64,000 bases of DNA. Origin: Laccaria trichodermophora (lineage: Eukaryota > Basidiomycota > Agaricomycetes > Agaricales > Hydnangiaceae). The translations under genes were made by a program, and so were the position numbers. Shown here piece after piece: positions 11,429-23,000 of the stretch; the stretch's first letter is position 1; each line of letters opens with the position of its first letter. The notes below the pieces were generated by a model, which saw nothing but the letters and a program-made list of their open reading frames with translations, was not told where the DNA came from and made no database searches. Location: positions 1,240,001 to 1,304,000 of the forward strand of contig JACTVC010000006.1 in NCBI GenBank assembly GCA_018417955.1, written 5' to 3'.

Positions 11429-12697
11429 TCAGCTCTGGTTAGAAATAGCCCAGAGGTATGGGACACACAGATCAGAGTTTTGCATCCACTGTTGCACCTT
11501 CACTTTACTAGCCTCCTTTGTACGCGATTCTTCCGCCTCCTCTTGCCTCTGTGCTTCTGCAGCCATCGATTTAGGGATCCTACCCTTCATTAACATGGAG
11601 AGTGCAAGGATATCATCCATCGCCTGGAGCATTTCAGGTGACATGTCTGAGTGCCTTCTTCGTCGCTTTTGCTTCTTTTTGGAATCATCGGACTCCATAT
11701 CACTATCATCATTAGTACGCGGATTCGGAGGGGCTAGTGGTATCGGTATTAATGCGTAGCTTTCCGTAAAACGTTGTTCCATCAATTCCTTGATTTTCTG
11801 TCCAATGCCCCAGCGTCGGTAGCCAGCGACACCATACATGTAATCCAAAATGATGGTGGATAGAGGCGACGTGCCTGTGCCTGTTATGCATGCATCATAC
11901 TGCGGTATTGCTGCACGATTCACTATTCGAAAATGCTGCAAGGTAATACGACGGGGTGGCATTGGGCCTGTTTCAACACGAGGGATGTCGGCAGGTTGTA
12001 AAGCAAAGTTAGGTGTCTAGAGTTCATTTGATGAGTAAAATTCAGAATTTATGGGCCTCACACACACCTTCAAGAATGCGCTAATCCCTGCCGCAAAGAA
12101 GCCACGCAAACCCGGGCTCAAAAGCATTTCGTTCTCGACTGAGTTGATGCCCAGATCAACGGATTCTTCATGGAGGTCGTAGAGATGTTGACGGTCTCGA
12201 AGAACAAATTCAAGGTACTAGGAGAGCATTTAGCAAGACGATGACGTTGAGCAACGAAAATGTATACTCCTTTGCTCTTGGGGAGTAGATGTGCTTCTTC
12301 ACAAAGACTGCCCTCTGTGAATGTGAAGGCACACACCGGACCATCTCGTGTTATTATATCACTACGAAAACCTGAAGAGCGCAGTGTTTGCGCAGAGGAT
12401 GTTCCTCGGTCGTCGATTGTATGAGAATCAATGAAGCGATAATCCCTATGAAGAGGAAAACAAAAATGTTAGCGACGAGCAACAAATATGGAATCTATGA
12501 ATATTACCTTGAGGAACAAAATGATATCCCTCTTCCATGTCATCGAGGGTGCTAGTATCATAATCGACAGGGGGGCCATTAGGCGTCGTAGCGAGCTCTC
12601 CACGAACCCCGCAGATGGTGAAGATGAGGTACCGAAGCCACTTGACAGGACGCAGGGAAAGCCTCTCGACGTCAACGAAGGGTATGGAAAGTGCCAT
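11429..12697 (-). pseudogene. HNH_2-type nuclease-like gene, copy A (decayed)
   Basis: Tandem paralogue of copy B. Aligning the two shows that copy A has ACG where B has its ATG. It also has a one-base deletion nearby, which leaves an internal ATG at 12697 as the only usable start, and a one-base loss at the exon 2 boundary (three Cs at 12446-12448 against four in B), which shifts the frame. The remaining exons are recognisable: EEAHLLPKSKG, then INSVENEMLLSPGLRGFF, TLQHF, YMYGVAGYRRWG, and a lysine/arginine-rich C-terminal helix. The third HNH-site histidine, kept in B as DLHRLF, is arginine here, and the NG preceding it is NE. The family is widespread in Agaricomycetes with poorly known function. 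Expression of a truncated C-terminal product cannot be excluded. Confidence 0.68.
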
Positions 12698-12859
12698 ATT
12701 TGTTGGCCTTCAATAGGCAGGTAAACGTCCACCGTGTCAGAAGTACTGAGACATACGCGAAAAAGTTTCATTCACGAAAACAGGGGAAGTCAAAGTAGTA
12801 GGCATGTTGGTAGGTTGCGAGAGAAATCCGTATCACTATTTGAATAGATCAGCTTTTGG

Positions 12860-14109
12860 TTAGAAATAACCCAGAGGTATGGAACACACAGAGTCAAAGT
12901 TTCGCGTCCACTGCTGCACCTTCAATTTACTAGCCTCCTTCGCACGCAACTCTTCCGCCTCCGCTCGCCTCTGTCGTTCTGCAGCCATCAATTCAGGGGT
13001 CGTACCCTTCAATAACATGGAGAGTGCAAGAATATCATCCATCGCCTGAAGCATTTCAGGTGACGTGTCTATATCACCATCATCGCTGGTATGTGGAGGG
13101 GCTGGTGGTATCGGTATTGGCTCGTAGCTTTCCGTGAAACGTTGTTGCATCAAATTCTTGATTTCCTGTCCGGTTCCCCAGCGTTGGTAGCCAGCGACGC
13201 CGTACATGTAATCCAGGATGGTGGTGGATGGCCGCGGTGTGCCTGTGCCGCTCATACATGCATCAAACTGCGGTGTCGGTACATGGTAATCTGTATACAC
13301 TTCAAAATGCTGCAGGGTGATACGACGCGACGGCATTGGGCCTGTTTCAACGCGAGGGACGTCGGCAGGTTGCAAAGCAAAGTTGGGTGTCTAAAGTTCA
13401 TCTGATGAATGGATAAAATTCAGAATTCATATGCCTCACGCACCACCAAAAATGCGCTACTCCCTGCTACAAACAATCTATGCAAGTCCGGGCTCAAAAG
13501 TATTCCGTTCTCGACAGAGTTAATGCCTAAATCAACAGATTGTTCATTGAGGTCGTAAAGATCTTGACGGTCTTGAAGAACAAATTTAATGTACTAGTAG
13601 AGGATTTAGCAAGACGGTGATATTGAGCAAGAAAGATGTATACTTCATCCCCTTTGCTCTTGGGCAGTAGGTGTGCTGCTTCACAAAACTTGCCCGGCAT
13701 CCTTGTCAAGACACACGAACCGTCTCGTGCGATTATATCACTACGGAAGGTTGAAGAGCACAGTGTCTACGCAGAGAATGTTACTGGGTCGTCGATTGCG
13801 TGAAAATCAATGAGATGATAATCCCCTATGAAGAGAAACGTTAAGCGACGAGCAACAGATATGGGATTTATGAATATTACCTTCAGGAGCAAAGTAATAT
13901 GCCTCTTCCATGTTATCGACGGTACCGGCGTCATAGTCGACAGGGGGGCCATTGGGCGTCATAGTGAGATCTCCACGAACGCCACAAATTGTGAAGAGAA
14001 GAAACCGAAACCACTTGACAGGATGCAGGGAAAGTCTCTCAATGTCGACAGAGGGGATGGAAAGTGCCAGGATTTGCCGGTCTTCGATGGGCAAGTAAAT
14101 GTCCACCAT
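12860..14109 (-). pseudogene. HNH_2-type nuclease-like gene, copy B (one nonsense codon)
   Basis: Exons (14109-13881, 13825-13644, 13593-13444, 13390-12860) follow copy A closely. HNH-like residues are intact: EAAHLLPKSKGDE, INSVENGILLSPDLHRLF, then TLQHFEVYTDYHVP, YMYGVAGYQRWG and a charged C-terminal region. In exon 2 an in-frame TAG at 13767-13769 replaces the CAA present in copy A. The only GT...AG that could remove it would be an 18-nt intron, which is too short. It is therefore annotated as a recent pseudogene; read-through or a sequencing error would restore it. It lies about 160 bp upstream of copy A on the same strand, with shared flanks such as the GAGACATACGCG motif. Confidence 0.68.
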
Positions 14110-14139
14110 GGCAATCAGAGTAAAGAGCTGTCACACTGA

Positions 14140-14382
14140 GACATACGCGAGGGAGCGAAAATATCTCATTTGCGACAACAGGAGAAGTAGAGCTGCAACC
14201 GACAAAAGAGACCGTATGGCTGAACCGACACTGCGAGAGGTAGATAAAATGGCCGCTGAGTATTCTGAAGCTGCGTGAAGATAAGGAAACAAAGCCACTT
14301 GACAGGGCGCAGGAAAGCCTCTCAAGATCTCAATGTTGACTTGGACGGAGCAGAAATTGTTGAGCGGGTAAACGGTGATCAT
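14140..14382 (-). pseudogene. HNH_2-type gene, copy C: exon-1 relic
   Basis: The minus strand reads a fragment similar to exon 1 of copies A and B. It shows a VNIE...L segment followed by a match to their CCTGTCAAGTGG core (around 14284-14300), then loses all similarity. It shares the upstream CGCGTATGTCTCAGT flank. No HNH region remains. It marks a third unit of the tandem array. Confidence 0.5.
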
Positions 14383-14533
14383 GGTGGGCTGCGATCAATA
14401 ATATTGCCCTGACGACATACTTGGGCGGCGGCTCCTTTTTGGCTGTGTATTCTTTTGAACCAGAATTTTACTTTCCCTTCCTTCTCCTTTCTTCTTTTTC
14501 CTATCCAAGTGACGACCACGCTTACGGGTCGTG

Positions 14534-16238
14534 ATGAATACGTCCGGACGATACATTTTACTGGTTCTTGGTATCATTGTAAGCCAATGACACTTTACAT
14601 ACGCGAAGAACTCCACTAACAGACTATTCATCTTTAGATATCCCTACACTACCTACTAAGCTTCACGCACGAATCCTATGGGCGCGCCACGTCACTTTCG
14701 AACATAAAATCCACGCTTCTTGGATCCCAGCAAGCGCCACCAACGGTTGCGGACACCTATTATGGATTTGGGCACCCGAATGACACGCTAGCAGTAGACC
14801 GCCGGGCCAATGCCACCTTTGTCATTTTGGCACGCAATAGCGATCTATCAGGGACCATTAGGAGCATCAGGGAGATCGAGGATAGGTTCAACAGGAAATA
14901 TCGGTACCCATATGTGCTGTTGAATGAGGAAGAATTTACGGACGACTTCAAAAAGTGCGTTTTTCATGTTGTTGGCTTTTTGGAGGGCATTTGAAGTGAC
15001 GGATTGTAGACGGATATCGGTGCTCACGCCGTCGACGGTGGAGTTTGGGCTCATTCCGCGCGAGCATTGGTTCCAGCCGGACTGGATTGACGAGGACAGG
15101 GCCACCAAGTCAAGGAATAAGATGGTTGCTGACAATATCATCTATGGCGGGAGTGTCTCGTACGTCGTTCGTTCCATTCCTGACACAGACATGGCTTAAT
15201 CAAAGTGTAGTTACCGTAACATGTGTCGATTCAACTCTGGGGTACGCTCCTGTTTGTGTTCTGTACTCACCAAAGGCTCATCTCGTCAACCGTCAGTTTT
15301 TCTTCAGACATCCCTTGATGGAGAAGTACAGATGGTATTGGCGCATCGAGTGAGTGCATTTGTTACTTTTTGCATGCCTGAATTCGACAACTGACTGTAC
15401 CACTCGTACCAGACCAGACGTCCATTTCCACTGCGACATCAACTTTGATCCATTCGTCTACATGGAAGACAAGAACAAAGTTTACGGTAAGTACTCTCCA
15501 CATCAGTTCCGACTGGATATTAATTTCCCAGGTCTTCAAAGCATTCACAATCACGATGTATGAATATGAAGCTACCATTCCTACGCTGTGGGGCCACGTT
15601 CGAGGTTCCTCTCCCCCTATCTTTCTCTTATTGTTCCTGACTTGCAGCAACAGATTTTGCCAAGCTCCATCCTGAATACGTAGCAGAGAACAACGCTATG
15701 GGTTTCATGTCGGAGAACGGAGGCGAGAAATACAATCTATGCCATTGTCAGTCTTCCTCCCCTTTTTACTTGTCACCATGAACGCTGACCCGAAAAAACC
15801 AATCAGTCTGGAGTAACTTCGAGGTGGCAGACATGAACTTCTGGCGTGGACCCGCATATACGGCCTTCTTCGAATATCTTGACTCAAAAGGCGGATTTTA
15901 CTATGAGGTAACGTTTCGCCTTATCCTTGGACTTGAAAGCTCACATCACGTCGGTAGCGTTGGGGAGATGCCCCAGTTCACAGTATCGCCGCTGCGCTGT
16001 TCGCCTCCCGTGACCAGATCCAATTCTTTGATGAAATAGGCTACGAACACAACCCGTACACGCATTGTCCGAAGTTGGGCAATAATTGGCAGAAGGGGAG
16101 GTGTTCGTGTGATCCTGCGAGAAGTTTCGGTGCGCTTTCATCATATCCGATTCTTGGTGGAGTTCGTTGCTAACATCTGTTGCAGATTATGATGGATACT
16201 CATGTATGAGTAAATGGGACCGGTTCATGGACCTCTGA
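14534..16238 (+). CDS. Alpha-1,2-mannosyltransferase, KTR/MNT family (GT15)
   Basis: About ten exons give roughly 400 residues. Exon 1 (14534-14578) encodes the cytosolic start and a signal-anchor (YILLVLGII, continued by SLHYLLSF), as in Golgi type II enzymes. GT15 landmarks are in order: ATFVILARNSDL, YPYVLLNEEEFTDDF, GLIPREHWFQPDW, YRNMCRFNSGFFFRHPL, YRWYWRIEPDVHFHCD (the Mn-binding ExD region), FTITMYEYEATIPTLW, YNLCHFWSNFEVADMNFWR, GGFYYERWGDAPVHS and CPKLGNNWQKGRCSCDP. The protein adds alpha-1,2-linked mannose to O- and N-glycans. No defect was seen. Confidence 0.93.
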
Positions 16239-16549
16239 GTCTTTTGTATTTGCACCATTATAGAAAAAGTTGAGAGCTACAACATTCGCTTGTGTTGGGT
16301 CTTCTCTATGTATCCAATTGTCCATGCTGTGCACATGTATTCGCCCATAATTTATTAAAGTTCTTGAATCGTCGAAGGTCACAACGCCTTACTGAAGCAG
16401 CAGCACCAATCGCCGAAACGTAGACGTAAAAATGAATCGAGGTTTTTCTCTCAGAACGCGTTTGTCACGTTGGGCACGTGGCAGTTACGGCATTCATAAT
16501 TTCATTATCTGCGCGTCCACGATCATCCTCTTGATCCCAAACCGCCAGC
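16239..16549. other. Spacer, start of a tandem duplication unit
   Basis: Positions about 16380-16549 match 17730-17897 upstream of the second acidic-protein copy,including GCAGCAG runs and the AGAACGCGTTTGTCACG block. This marks the left part of a tandem segmental duplication. Confidence 0.55.
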
Positions 16550-17481
16550 ATGGCACCAGCTAAAAAAAAATTGTCTCGTGGAACTCAACCGGCTGGAGGC
16601 GATAAGCCAAGGTATGCAACTCTACTGACTTTCACTTGGTTTACTAATCGAACATGTCAATTTTACTAGTGATGTGGCAGAAACCACGTCGAAAAATCCT
16701 GACCAGAGCCAAGCAGGTGGGGACGAAAACGGTACATTTATTGCCTCATGTCTACTTGAGCTACAACTAATACCTTACCTCACAAGACGTCGCCTCGAAA
16801 CCGTCCCACAAGAGGACCTTTTCCAAGACGGATGACCCAGATCAACCTGTTGCGGAAGGCTCTTCGGTCCCACCTGCGAGCAAAAAAGCTAAATCCGACG
16901 CACCTGACACTGTATCAGCCCCTGACTCCGAAAACGAACTCGAAAGTTCTTGGAGCGACATTGATGAAAAGGACCTATTAGTGCCCATGACTCCCAATGG
17001 GCCCAACATATTCTATGGGTGTGCTGACAGCCTATTTAATTTATTCAAGGCAGGCGACAGTAACGAAAGCGCCCTTTGGCCCAAACCGAAGATCATGGAT
17101 GCCTACCGTTCATTGCCCGATGATGAAGACTATGATTCGTCGGCTGAAGATGACGACGACGAGTCTGAAAGGGAAGATTTTGACATACCCTGTCTGTCCA
17201 TTCTCTGCGACCCAAAAGATCTCGAGACTCCCGAGGCAAAGCTTCTGCAAAGTCAATTCGAGGCAGACTCCAGTAGATCATGGTATGAAGTGACTCTTAC
17301 ACGTCACTTGCCTGCAGACGCTCCTAAGAAATTGCGAGTCGATTTGGAAGCTGGTTATTATGGTATGCGGACCGGAGTGGTTGGTCAGCAAAGTCTAGGC
17401 AAATGGTGGATAACGGACATCTCAGTGGCGAAGGGGGAGTCAGAGGAGGCAATAACAACTATCCTTGAGAAAATGTTCTAG
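16550..17481 (+). CDS. Acidic nuclear-type protein, unknown family (intact copy)
   Basis: Three exons (16550-16611, 16670-16731, 16787-17481) give 272 residues. The first 100 residues are lysine- and serine-rich with likely nuclear-localisation stretches (MAPAKKKL, SHKRTFSK, SKKAK). A Glu/Asp-rich tract follows near residues 185-200. The C-terminal part looks globular: PNIFYGCADSLFNLF, ALWPKPKIMDAY, CLSILCDPKDLETPEAK, WYEVTLTRHLPADAPKKL and KWWITDISVAKG. I do not recognise the fold. Comparison with the damaged copy at 17898-19543 shows that the C-terminal part is the conserved one, so it is probably the functional domain. DNA or histone binding is only a guess from charge. Confidence 0.72.
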
Positions 17482-17897
17482 AAACGACTGACCATCCCCT
17501 TCATATGAAAATATTGATTTTGGCATCAGGTCTCCAACTTACTTCCATCACTGACCACGAAATAAATGTCTAAATGGCTGAAAAACTTTTTTGACTTTGT
17601 AAACCAGAGTTGACCTGAGTTGACGAGTCGGACAACAACCTCGAAACCCCCACTTCGCGCCCTACCTCCTTGAATCTTGAATTATTGAAAATCAGTCTAT
17701 TGAATGTTATCACAAACGTGAACAATCTTTGTTGATAATGGACAACGCCTTTCTGAAGCAGCAGTGGCAGCCATTTTAAATATCATCGCAGGTTGTTCCA
17801 AGCAGAACGCGTTTGTCACGCTGTGCACGTGGCCGTTACGACATTCATTATTCGCGCTGCTTGTCATTCCAGGGTCCTCTTGATCCCAACCGCCAGC
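17482..17897. other. Spacer containing the duplicated upstream region of the second copy
   Basis: This holds the 3' flank of copy 1 and then, from about 17730, sequence homologous to the 5' flank of copy 1. No gene is seen. Confidence 0.5.
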
Positions 17898-18026
17898 ATG
17901 GCACCAACTGAAAAAATTCTGTCTTGTGAAACTCAACTGGCCGAAGGTGATAAGCCAAGGTATGCAACTCTACTGACATTCGCTTGGGTTGCTAATTGAA
18001 CATGTCAATTATAGTGATGTTGTGGC

Positions 18027-18777
18027 CAAGGGGGGAGCCCAATTTTAATTTAATATATCATGCTGATTTTTTTTTTAAGGCCACTATGGCGGGACTAACT
18101 AACTAGCGTGCGAATAAATTACCATATATAGGTAAAATCTATAAATAGGTACTGTGTTTTGGGCGTTGCTACCTTATCTACATTGCACACCTTCGTTTGC
18201 CACCCCTTCCTCTGCTTTTTCTACACTCTTGCATGGGTCACAAACCCAGTCGTTGATACCATGATCCAGTCCAATGCATAAAAGGTGGTACTGCATAGTC
18301 AGTGGTGGGTAGGCTGAAATGACGTGAAAAGAAAATGACTTACCCACAATGTCTCACAGCCTTTTCGTCCGCAGATAATTATTCTGCTTTCATTGTTGGC
18401 CTCAACTTCATCAATACTCTTTTGAAAACCAACTGTGCCCAGATGGACTGGTGTCTCACAATGTGGACAGATAACAGTTTTATTGTCTTGAATATCCCCC
18501 TCAATCTATATCATATACATACCAGGCTTCTTGAAATGGTTATTATCCCAGTGTAAGTAGCACATACTGGTTCTGGCAGGGCCATCCTGGGAAATATCCT
18601 GCTTGGTAAGTGAGGAGAGCTTGTCAAATGCATCAGAGAGTGCACCAGTCTAATCTAAGCTCATCCAAACTGTAAATTACCCGAAATTGGTACTTAAAAT
18701 TAAAAAAATTTAACGGCCTGGCAGCCAGACTAACTAACCAGCCCCATATGGCAAATTTAAATCCTGCTCCCCCCTTG
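18027..18777. mobile_element. hAT-like DNA transposon, 751 bp, carrying PHD-finger exons
   Basis: The element is bounded by a perfect 12-bp terminal inverted repeat (CAAGGGGGGAGC left, GCTCCCCCCTTG right), with imperfect extension (AATTTTAATTT against ATTTAAATTT). It is flanked by an 8-bp target duplication GTTGTGGC at 18019-18026 and 18778-18785. The uninterrupted paralogue at 16670 shows the empty site. Subterminal copies of GACTAACTAAC occur near both ends. An 8-bp duplication is typical of hAT elements. No transposase is present; the interior holds PHD-like exons on the minus strand. The identical duplications indicate a recent insertion. Confidence 0.88.
18174..18650 (-). CDS. PHD-type zinc-finger exons inside the hAT-like element
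   Basis: The minus strand reads three exon-like blocks joined by plausible short introns. The first is a segment with TKQDISQDGPARTSM and YLHWDNNHFKKP. CPHCETPVHLGTVGF and IIICGRKGCETLW follow, then YHLLCIGLDHGINDW plus VCDPCKS, ending at TAA (18174-18176). The spacing CxxC...CxxxxC...HxxC...W-x-CxxC is that of a PHD finger, which in host proteins reads histone H3 tails. There is no clear ATG or partner domain, so this looks like captured internal exons of a host gene. One proposed intron is only 36 nt, so the exact splice is uncertain. Confidence 0.5.
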
Positions 18778-19543
18778 GTTGTGGCAGAAACTTCCACGTC
18801 GAAAAATCCAGACCAGAGCCAAGCAGGTGGGGACGAAAACGGTACGTTTCATTGCCTCATGTCTACTTGAATTATAAGTAACACCTTATCTCACAAGATG
18901 TTGCCTCAAAACCGTCCCACAAGAGGACCTTTTCCAAGACAGATGACCTGGCAGCTCAACGTGTTGCCGAGGGCTCTTCCGAAGTTCCAGCAAGAAAGCT
19001 AAATTTGGCGTACCTGACACTCTATCAGCGCCTGACTCCGAAAACGAACTCGAAAGTTCCTCGGGCGACCTTGATGAAGAGGACCTAGTGACCTTAACTC
19101 CCGATGGACCTAATGTATTCTACGGGTGTGGTGACACCCTATTCACTCTATTCCACACAGGCGAGGCTGACGAAGCCGCCCTTTGGCCTAAGTCAAAGAT
19201 CATGCATGCCTATGGTGCGTTGGCTGAAACCGACGATATTGAGAGCATGCCATGTCTATCCCTCTCCTGTGACCCAAAAGATCTCGAGCCTCCCCAGGCA
19301 AAGGCTCTGAAAAGTGATTTTGAGGCAGATGATGGATGGTGGTACGAAGTGACTCTAACACGCCACTTGCCTGCAGAGGCTCCGAAGAAATTGCGAGTCG
19401 ATGTGGAATGTGGTTTTTATGATGTTCAGGGGGGAGTGTATGGGAAAAGTATAGGTGAATGGTGGATAAGTGATATCTCAGCGGCAAAGGGAGAGTCGAA
19501 GAAGGCGATGTCAACTCTAATTGAATATGTGCTCTCGGGATGA

Positions 19544-20097
19544 CTAATACCATCCCCTCTATGAAAATTTTGATTTCAGCCTTGCAGCACTAGGTGATAC
19601 TTGCCTTGTCGAAGGATTTGCGAATGGGTGTTCAACATGCTTCCATCAGTGACCGCGAAAAAAATGTCTAAATGAATGAAAGACAGGACTTCATAAACCA
19701 GCGTCAACATGATAATGGGAACACAACGAATTATGTAGCAGTAAATAGTCATGACAACCACCTTGAAACCCCCATTTCCCGCCCGACCTCTTTCAAACAA
19801 TCTCTAGCCATCGTCCTCGCGTCAAGCTCAATTGAAGCGTCTGCGTTATTCGCGTGACCGTTACCAGCGACTCCATTCGGCTTTACAGCGCTCGAATTTT
19901 GCGCTGGCGTTCGAGGAGCGACAGGAAGAGGAGGTTGTCCTGAAATCCACGCTGCTGGGGTTTGCCGTGGTATTGACGCGATCTCACACAGTACTGGATA
20001 GAAGTGGAATAGGTGTGCTAATGTTGAACGTTTGACCGCGTCCGCAACGAGGTCCGAAGACGACAGGTACTGGGATATGGCTGCTAGGTCTTAGCTT
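19544..20097. other. Spacer with end of the duplication and an unidentified ORF
   Basis: The first 250 bp match the 3' flank of the intact acidic-protein gene. A plus-strand frame around 19832-20035 encodes a charged, possibly helical peptide (RDRYQRLHSALQRSNFAL, then EERQEEEVVLKSTL) that may be a gene relic. It has no recognisable start or splice partner. Confidence 0.35.
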
Positions 20098-23000
20098 TTA
20101 CTGAAAGTCATACAAGACCTGAAACATGCCTGGCTGTTCTATGCAATAAGCTGTAGGAGTTTCCGACAATGCCGCCCATAATGAGCCACGCCACAATCTT
20201 AGAGCCAAAAGTTTGCGGAGAACATATAGGAGTTCCTCTTCTCGTGCCCTAAATACACCTCAATCAATCAGCGAACCAAAGTTGGAACTATGCCTGCGCA
20301 CCTGGGGAAGGGCAGACTTCCTCGTAGTGATTCATCTGCGACATAACCAACCAATGTCGTACGGCACCGATTTATCAGTAGTGGGAGACTTAACGCTGCC
20401 AGTCGCTTCCGAGAATTTTCTTGGTCTGTACGAAACTTCAAATAAACGTATAAGTTGAGGGGCAAGACTGAACGCACCCTTCGTAGTGTCTGAGCATATC
20501 AAAAAAAGGAGGTCGAAACACCAATATGAAAATCTCTCTCGGGGAACCAGTGAGCCAAAGTCGGTGCTTCCAAGATCGTACTTGTCCTCCACATCAAGCT
20601 TCAACGGCTTGCTGCTCGTCGGGCTTTCCGTTGGCTGACTTACATAGACCAGGCTACCCCGCTGTAAGATGCTTGCCAGCCGCGAGACCAGATCGTCAGG
20701 GACTCTACTGTCTCCAAGATGTGGAACTACGTCAATCTCAAGAGACGCAATAAGAGCGAGATCAAAATTCTCCTCCTCTTCCTGAGCAGCAAGCGGGAAT
20801 GACTCTGCCGCGGTACTGGAATAGAGAGAGGTTCACTGGAAGTCAAACCTCGGAGCAAGGTTGGATCGACGTACCAGTCAGCTAGGATGCCACCACGGAA
20901 AACGTCTAAGACTTGTCGCCAGATGCCTTCGACCCGCTCATCGGATATCTCTAGATCAAAGAGTCAATGAGCGATCTCGCCTGTAAGGATGGAAGACGAA
21001 CCTGCTCCCAAAGCTTTGATCTGATGAACGCACTCCCTCACGATGTGCAGGAAACACGTCGTCGCCGTCTTCCAAAGAGGTTGGTCCTTTCCAAACTTTG
21101 ATGGAGCGGGGCAGTCATATTTCAGTTTGACAGGAATGGAGTAGGCCTTCACCATCATTAGCATTAGATGGAAAATTAGATGAACTGGTAGCGCAACTTA
21201 CAGAAAGCACAGCTTCAAACGTCCCGTCAACATAGATTTCTGGATCGGCCTTGAACTGCATGAGAAGATCCACAAGAAGGGGCATCGTTTTTTTGGAGAG
21301 TGCTATATAAGTAACGCGTTTTTGAGGCGTTTGTGGAGTCTGACTCTTGGGTTGTGGTTGCACGTCAAACCCAGCAAGGAAAGCCAGTGTTGCATATTCT
21401 GAAAGGTCCCTGATAATGAGAGAAGGCGATCCTTTTGTGGTGAGGTCGATGCTTATGATTGTGTCCATTACAACAGCCTAGAGATAATGATGAGCGGGGA
21501 TTAGATGTGATGAAGTTCAACACGTACCTGGACAGGAGGAAGAGCATCAATGTCAGGCCTGTAATCAGGTGAGTTGGGATACGTGAGTACACCTGATGAA
21601 TAAAAAGTGAGAAGCGGCTCTGAAAATAATGAAGCCTTGCTAACCTTTGAGTACAGCCATCAATCGTGTCAACTTTTCCAAACTCCATTCCTTGCCAGTA
21701 AGTGTGCGGTTAGTCTTTCGAGTACTTTGTATAACGTCGACAAAGGCAACCAAACTTTCTTGCGTAAGTGGCTGAATAGAGGACCCTTCCGCGACTGGAG
21801 TACTTGATCTCTGTATTACCGTGCTTCCCAAAACGTCAATGGCCTCCCAGACACGCTGAAGAATCTCAGTCAGTCGTGCTTTGAGCACGCCTTCAGCGCT
21901 CGCAGAGGCTTTGATGGCTTTTTCCAAACAAAGAAGAGCAGGGGCGCTGATCGAACGATTATCCAGCAGGACAGACTTTTGCACGTGTTCAATGAAGACA
22001 TCCCAAGCCTTGGTAAATGAGTCGAGGTGCATGATTTTTGAAACAAGGAAATCGTTGAAGAGGGAGCCAATTGAATGTAAGGCTAAAATCTTCGACTCGT
22101 CCCAAGCCTGCAGTTTCGACGATTCGCCGGTGCCGGGCTCGTTGTAAGATTGTATTTCTGTAGTGAGAGATTCTAGAAGCGGGAACGTCACTTTCCATAT
22201 ACACTGGTCCCATGTCTCAGAGCTTAATGTTGAACCATAGAGTTGCATGGTACGGAAAAGGGTCTGGATGGCCCCGTCGCGTACCTCTGACCTGGCATCT
22301 GTGCAGAGGCCCAGTACTTCCAAGAGAAGGAACATCCAAAGTTCACTATACTCCGGTTCTTCGTCAACGTTTTTCCGTTTGGATTGGATGGCATCCGACA
22401 CGCTCCACAACAAACTGGCAGCAGCTGTCAAGGCGATGTTGGTATCCGCTTGTCGCCCAAACTGTCCCAAAGTGGTGATGCACAGGCGAAGATGTTCAGG
22501 AGAGAGAGAGGAAACGGAGTCACAGACCAATGTCAACGACTGGAAAGCAATCTTGACAAGGGCGGTATAACTTTTTTCGCTAGGGTTGCCCAGGCCAAGT
22601 GGGAGTGGCTTCAATCGCGGGGTTGACGGTGGCGTACTACTCAAAATAGATAGGGAATCCACAGATCCTGATCTCAGGGGAGTAGCAGGTCGACAGACAC
22701 TCTCCAGCATCTGAAAAATAATTTCCCAACCAACAACGAGTGTGTGACCAGAGGCTTGCAAAATCTGATGCAAAGTTTCCATGCCCATACGGCGAAGCTC
22801 GACACTTGTAGACGTGTCGTGGCTGGACAACGAGGCATCTGGTATGACTTGTTGGGAGAGAACCTCGAGAACACGTCGCTGGACTGGTCCTTGCATGTCC
22901 CCTGTGCTGGATAGGTTACGCGGGACAATAAGCAAGATTTCATCCAAAACCCTGGCCGCCTGGACCCGAATGGCTTGCGGTGCGAACGGAAGTCGAATGA

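Larger units (their letters stand above)
17898..19543 (+). pseudogene. Acidic nuclear-type protein, second copy, broken by a transposon and a frameshift
   Basis: Same gene as 16550-17481: MAPTEKIL start, identical intron 1 position and the C-terminal WYEVTLTRHLPAEAPKKL. A 751-bp element (18027-18777) sits a few bases into exon 2. In addition a net loss of four bases in the third exon (about 18980-18995) relative to copy 1 shifts the frame and leads to TAG at 19086-19088. The downstream part (about 19034-19543) is still open and similar to copy 1, so decay is recent. No protein from the original start is expected. A product from a downstream start is conceivable. Confidence 0.8.

Noticed and set aside
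13767..13784. 18-nt GT...AG that would splice out the stop in HNH copy B
   Set aside because: Far below the minimum intron size and absent in copy A.
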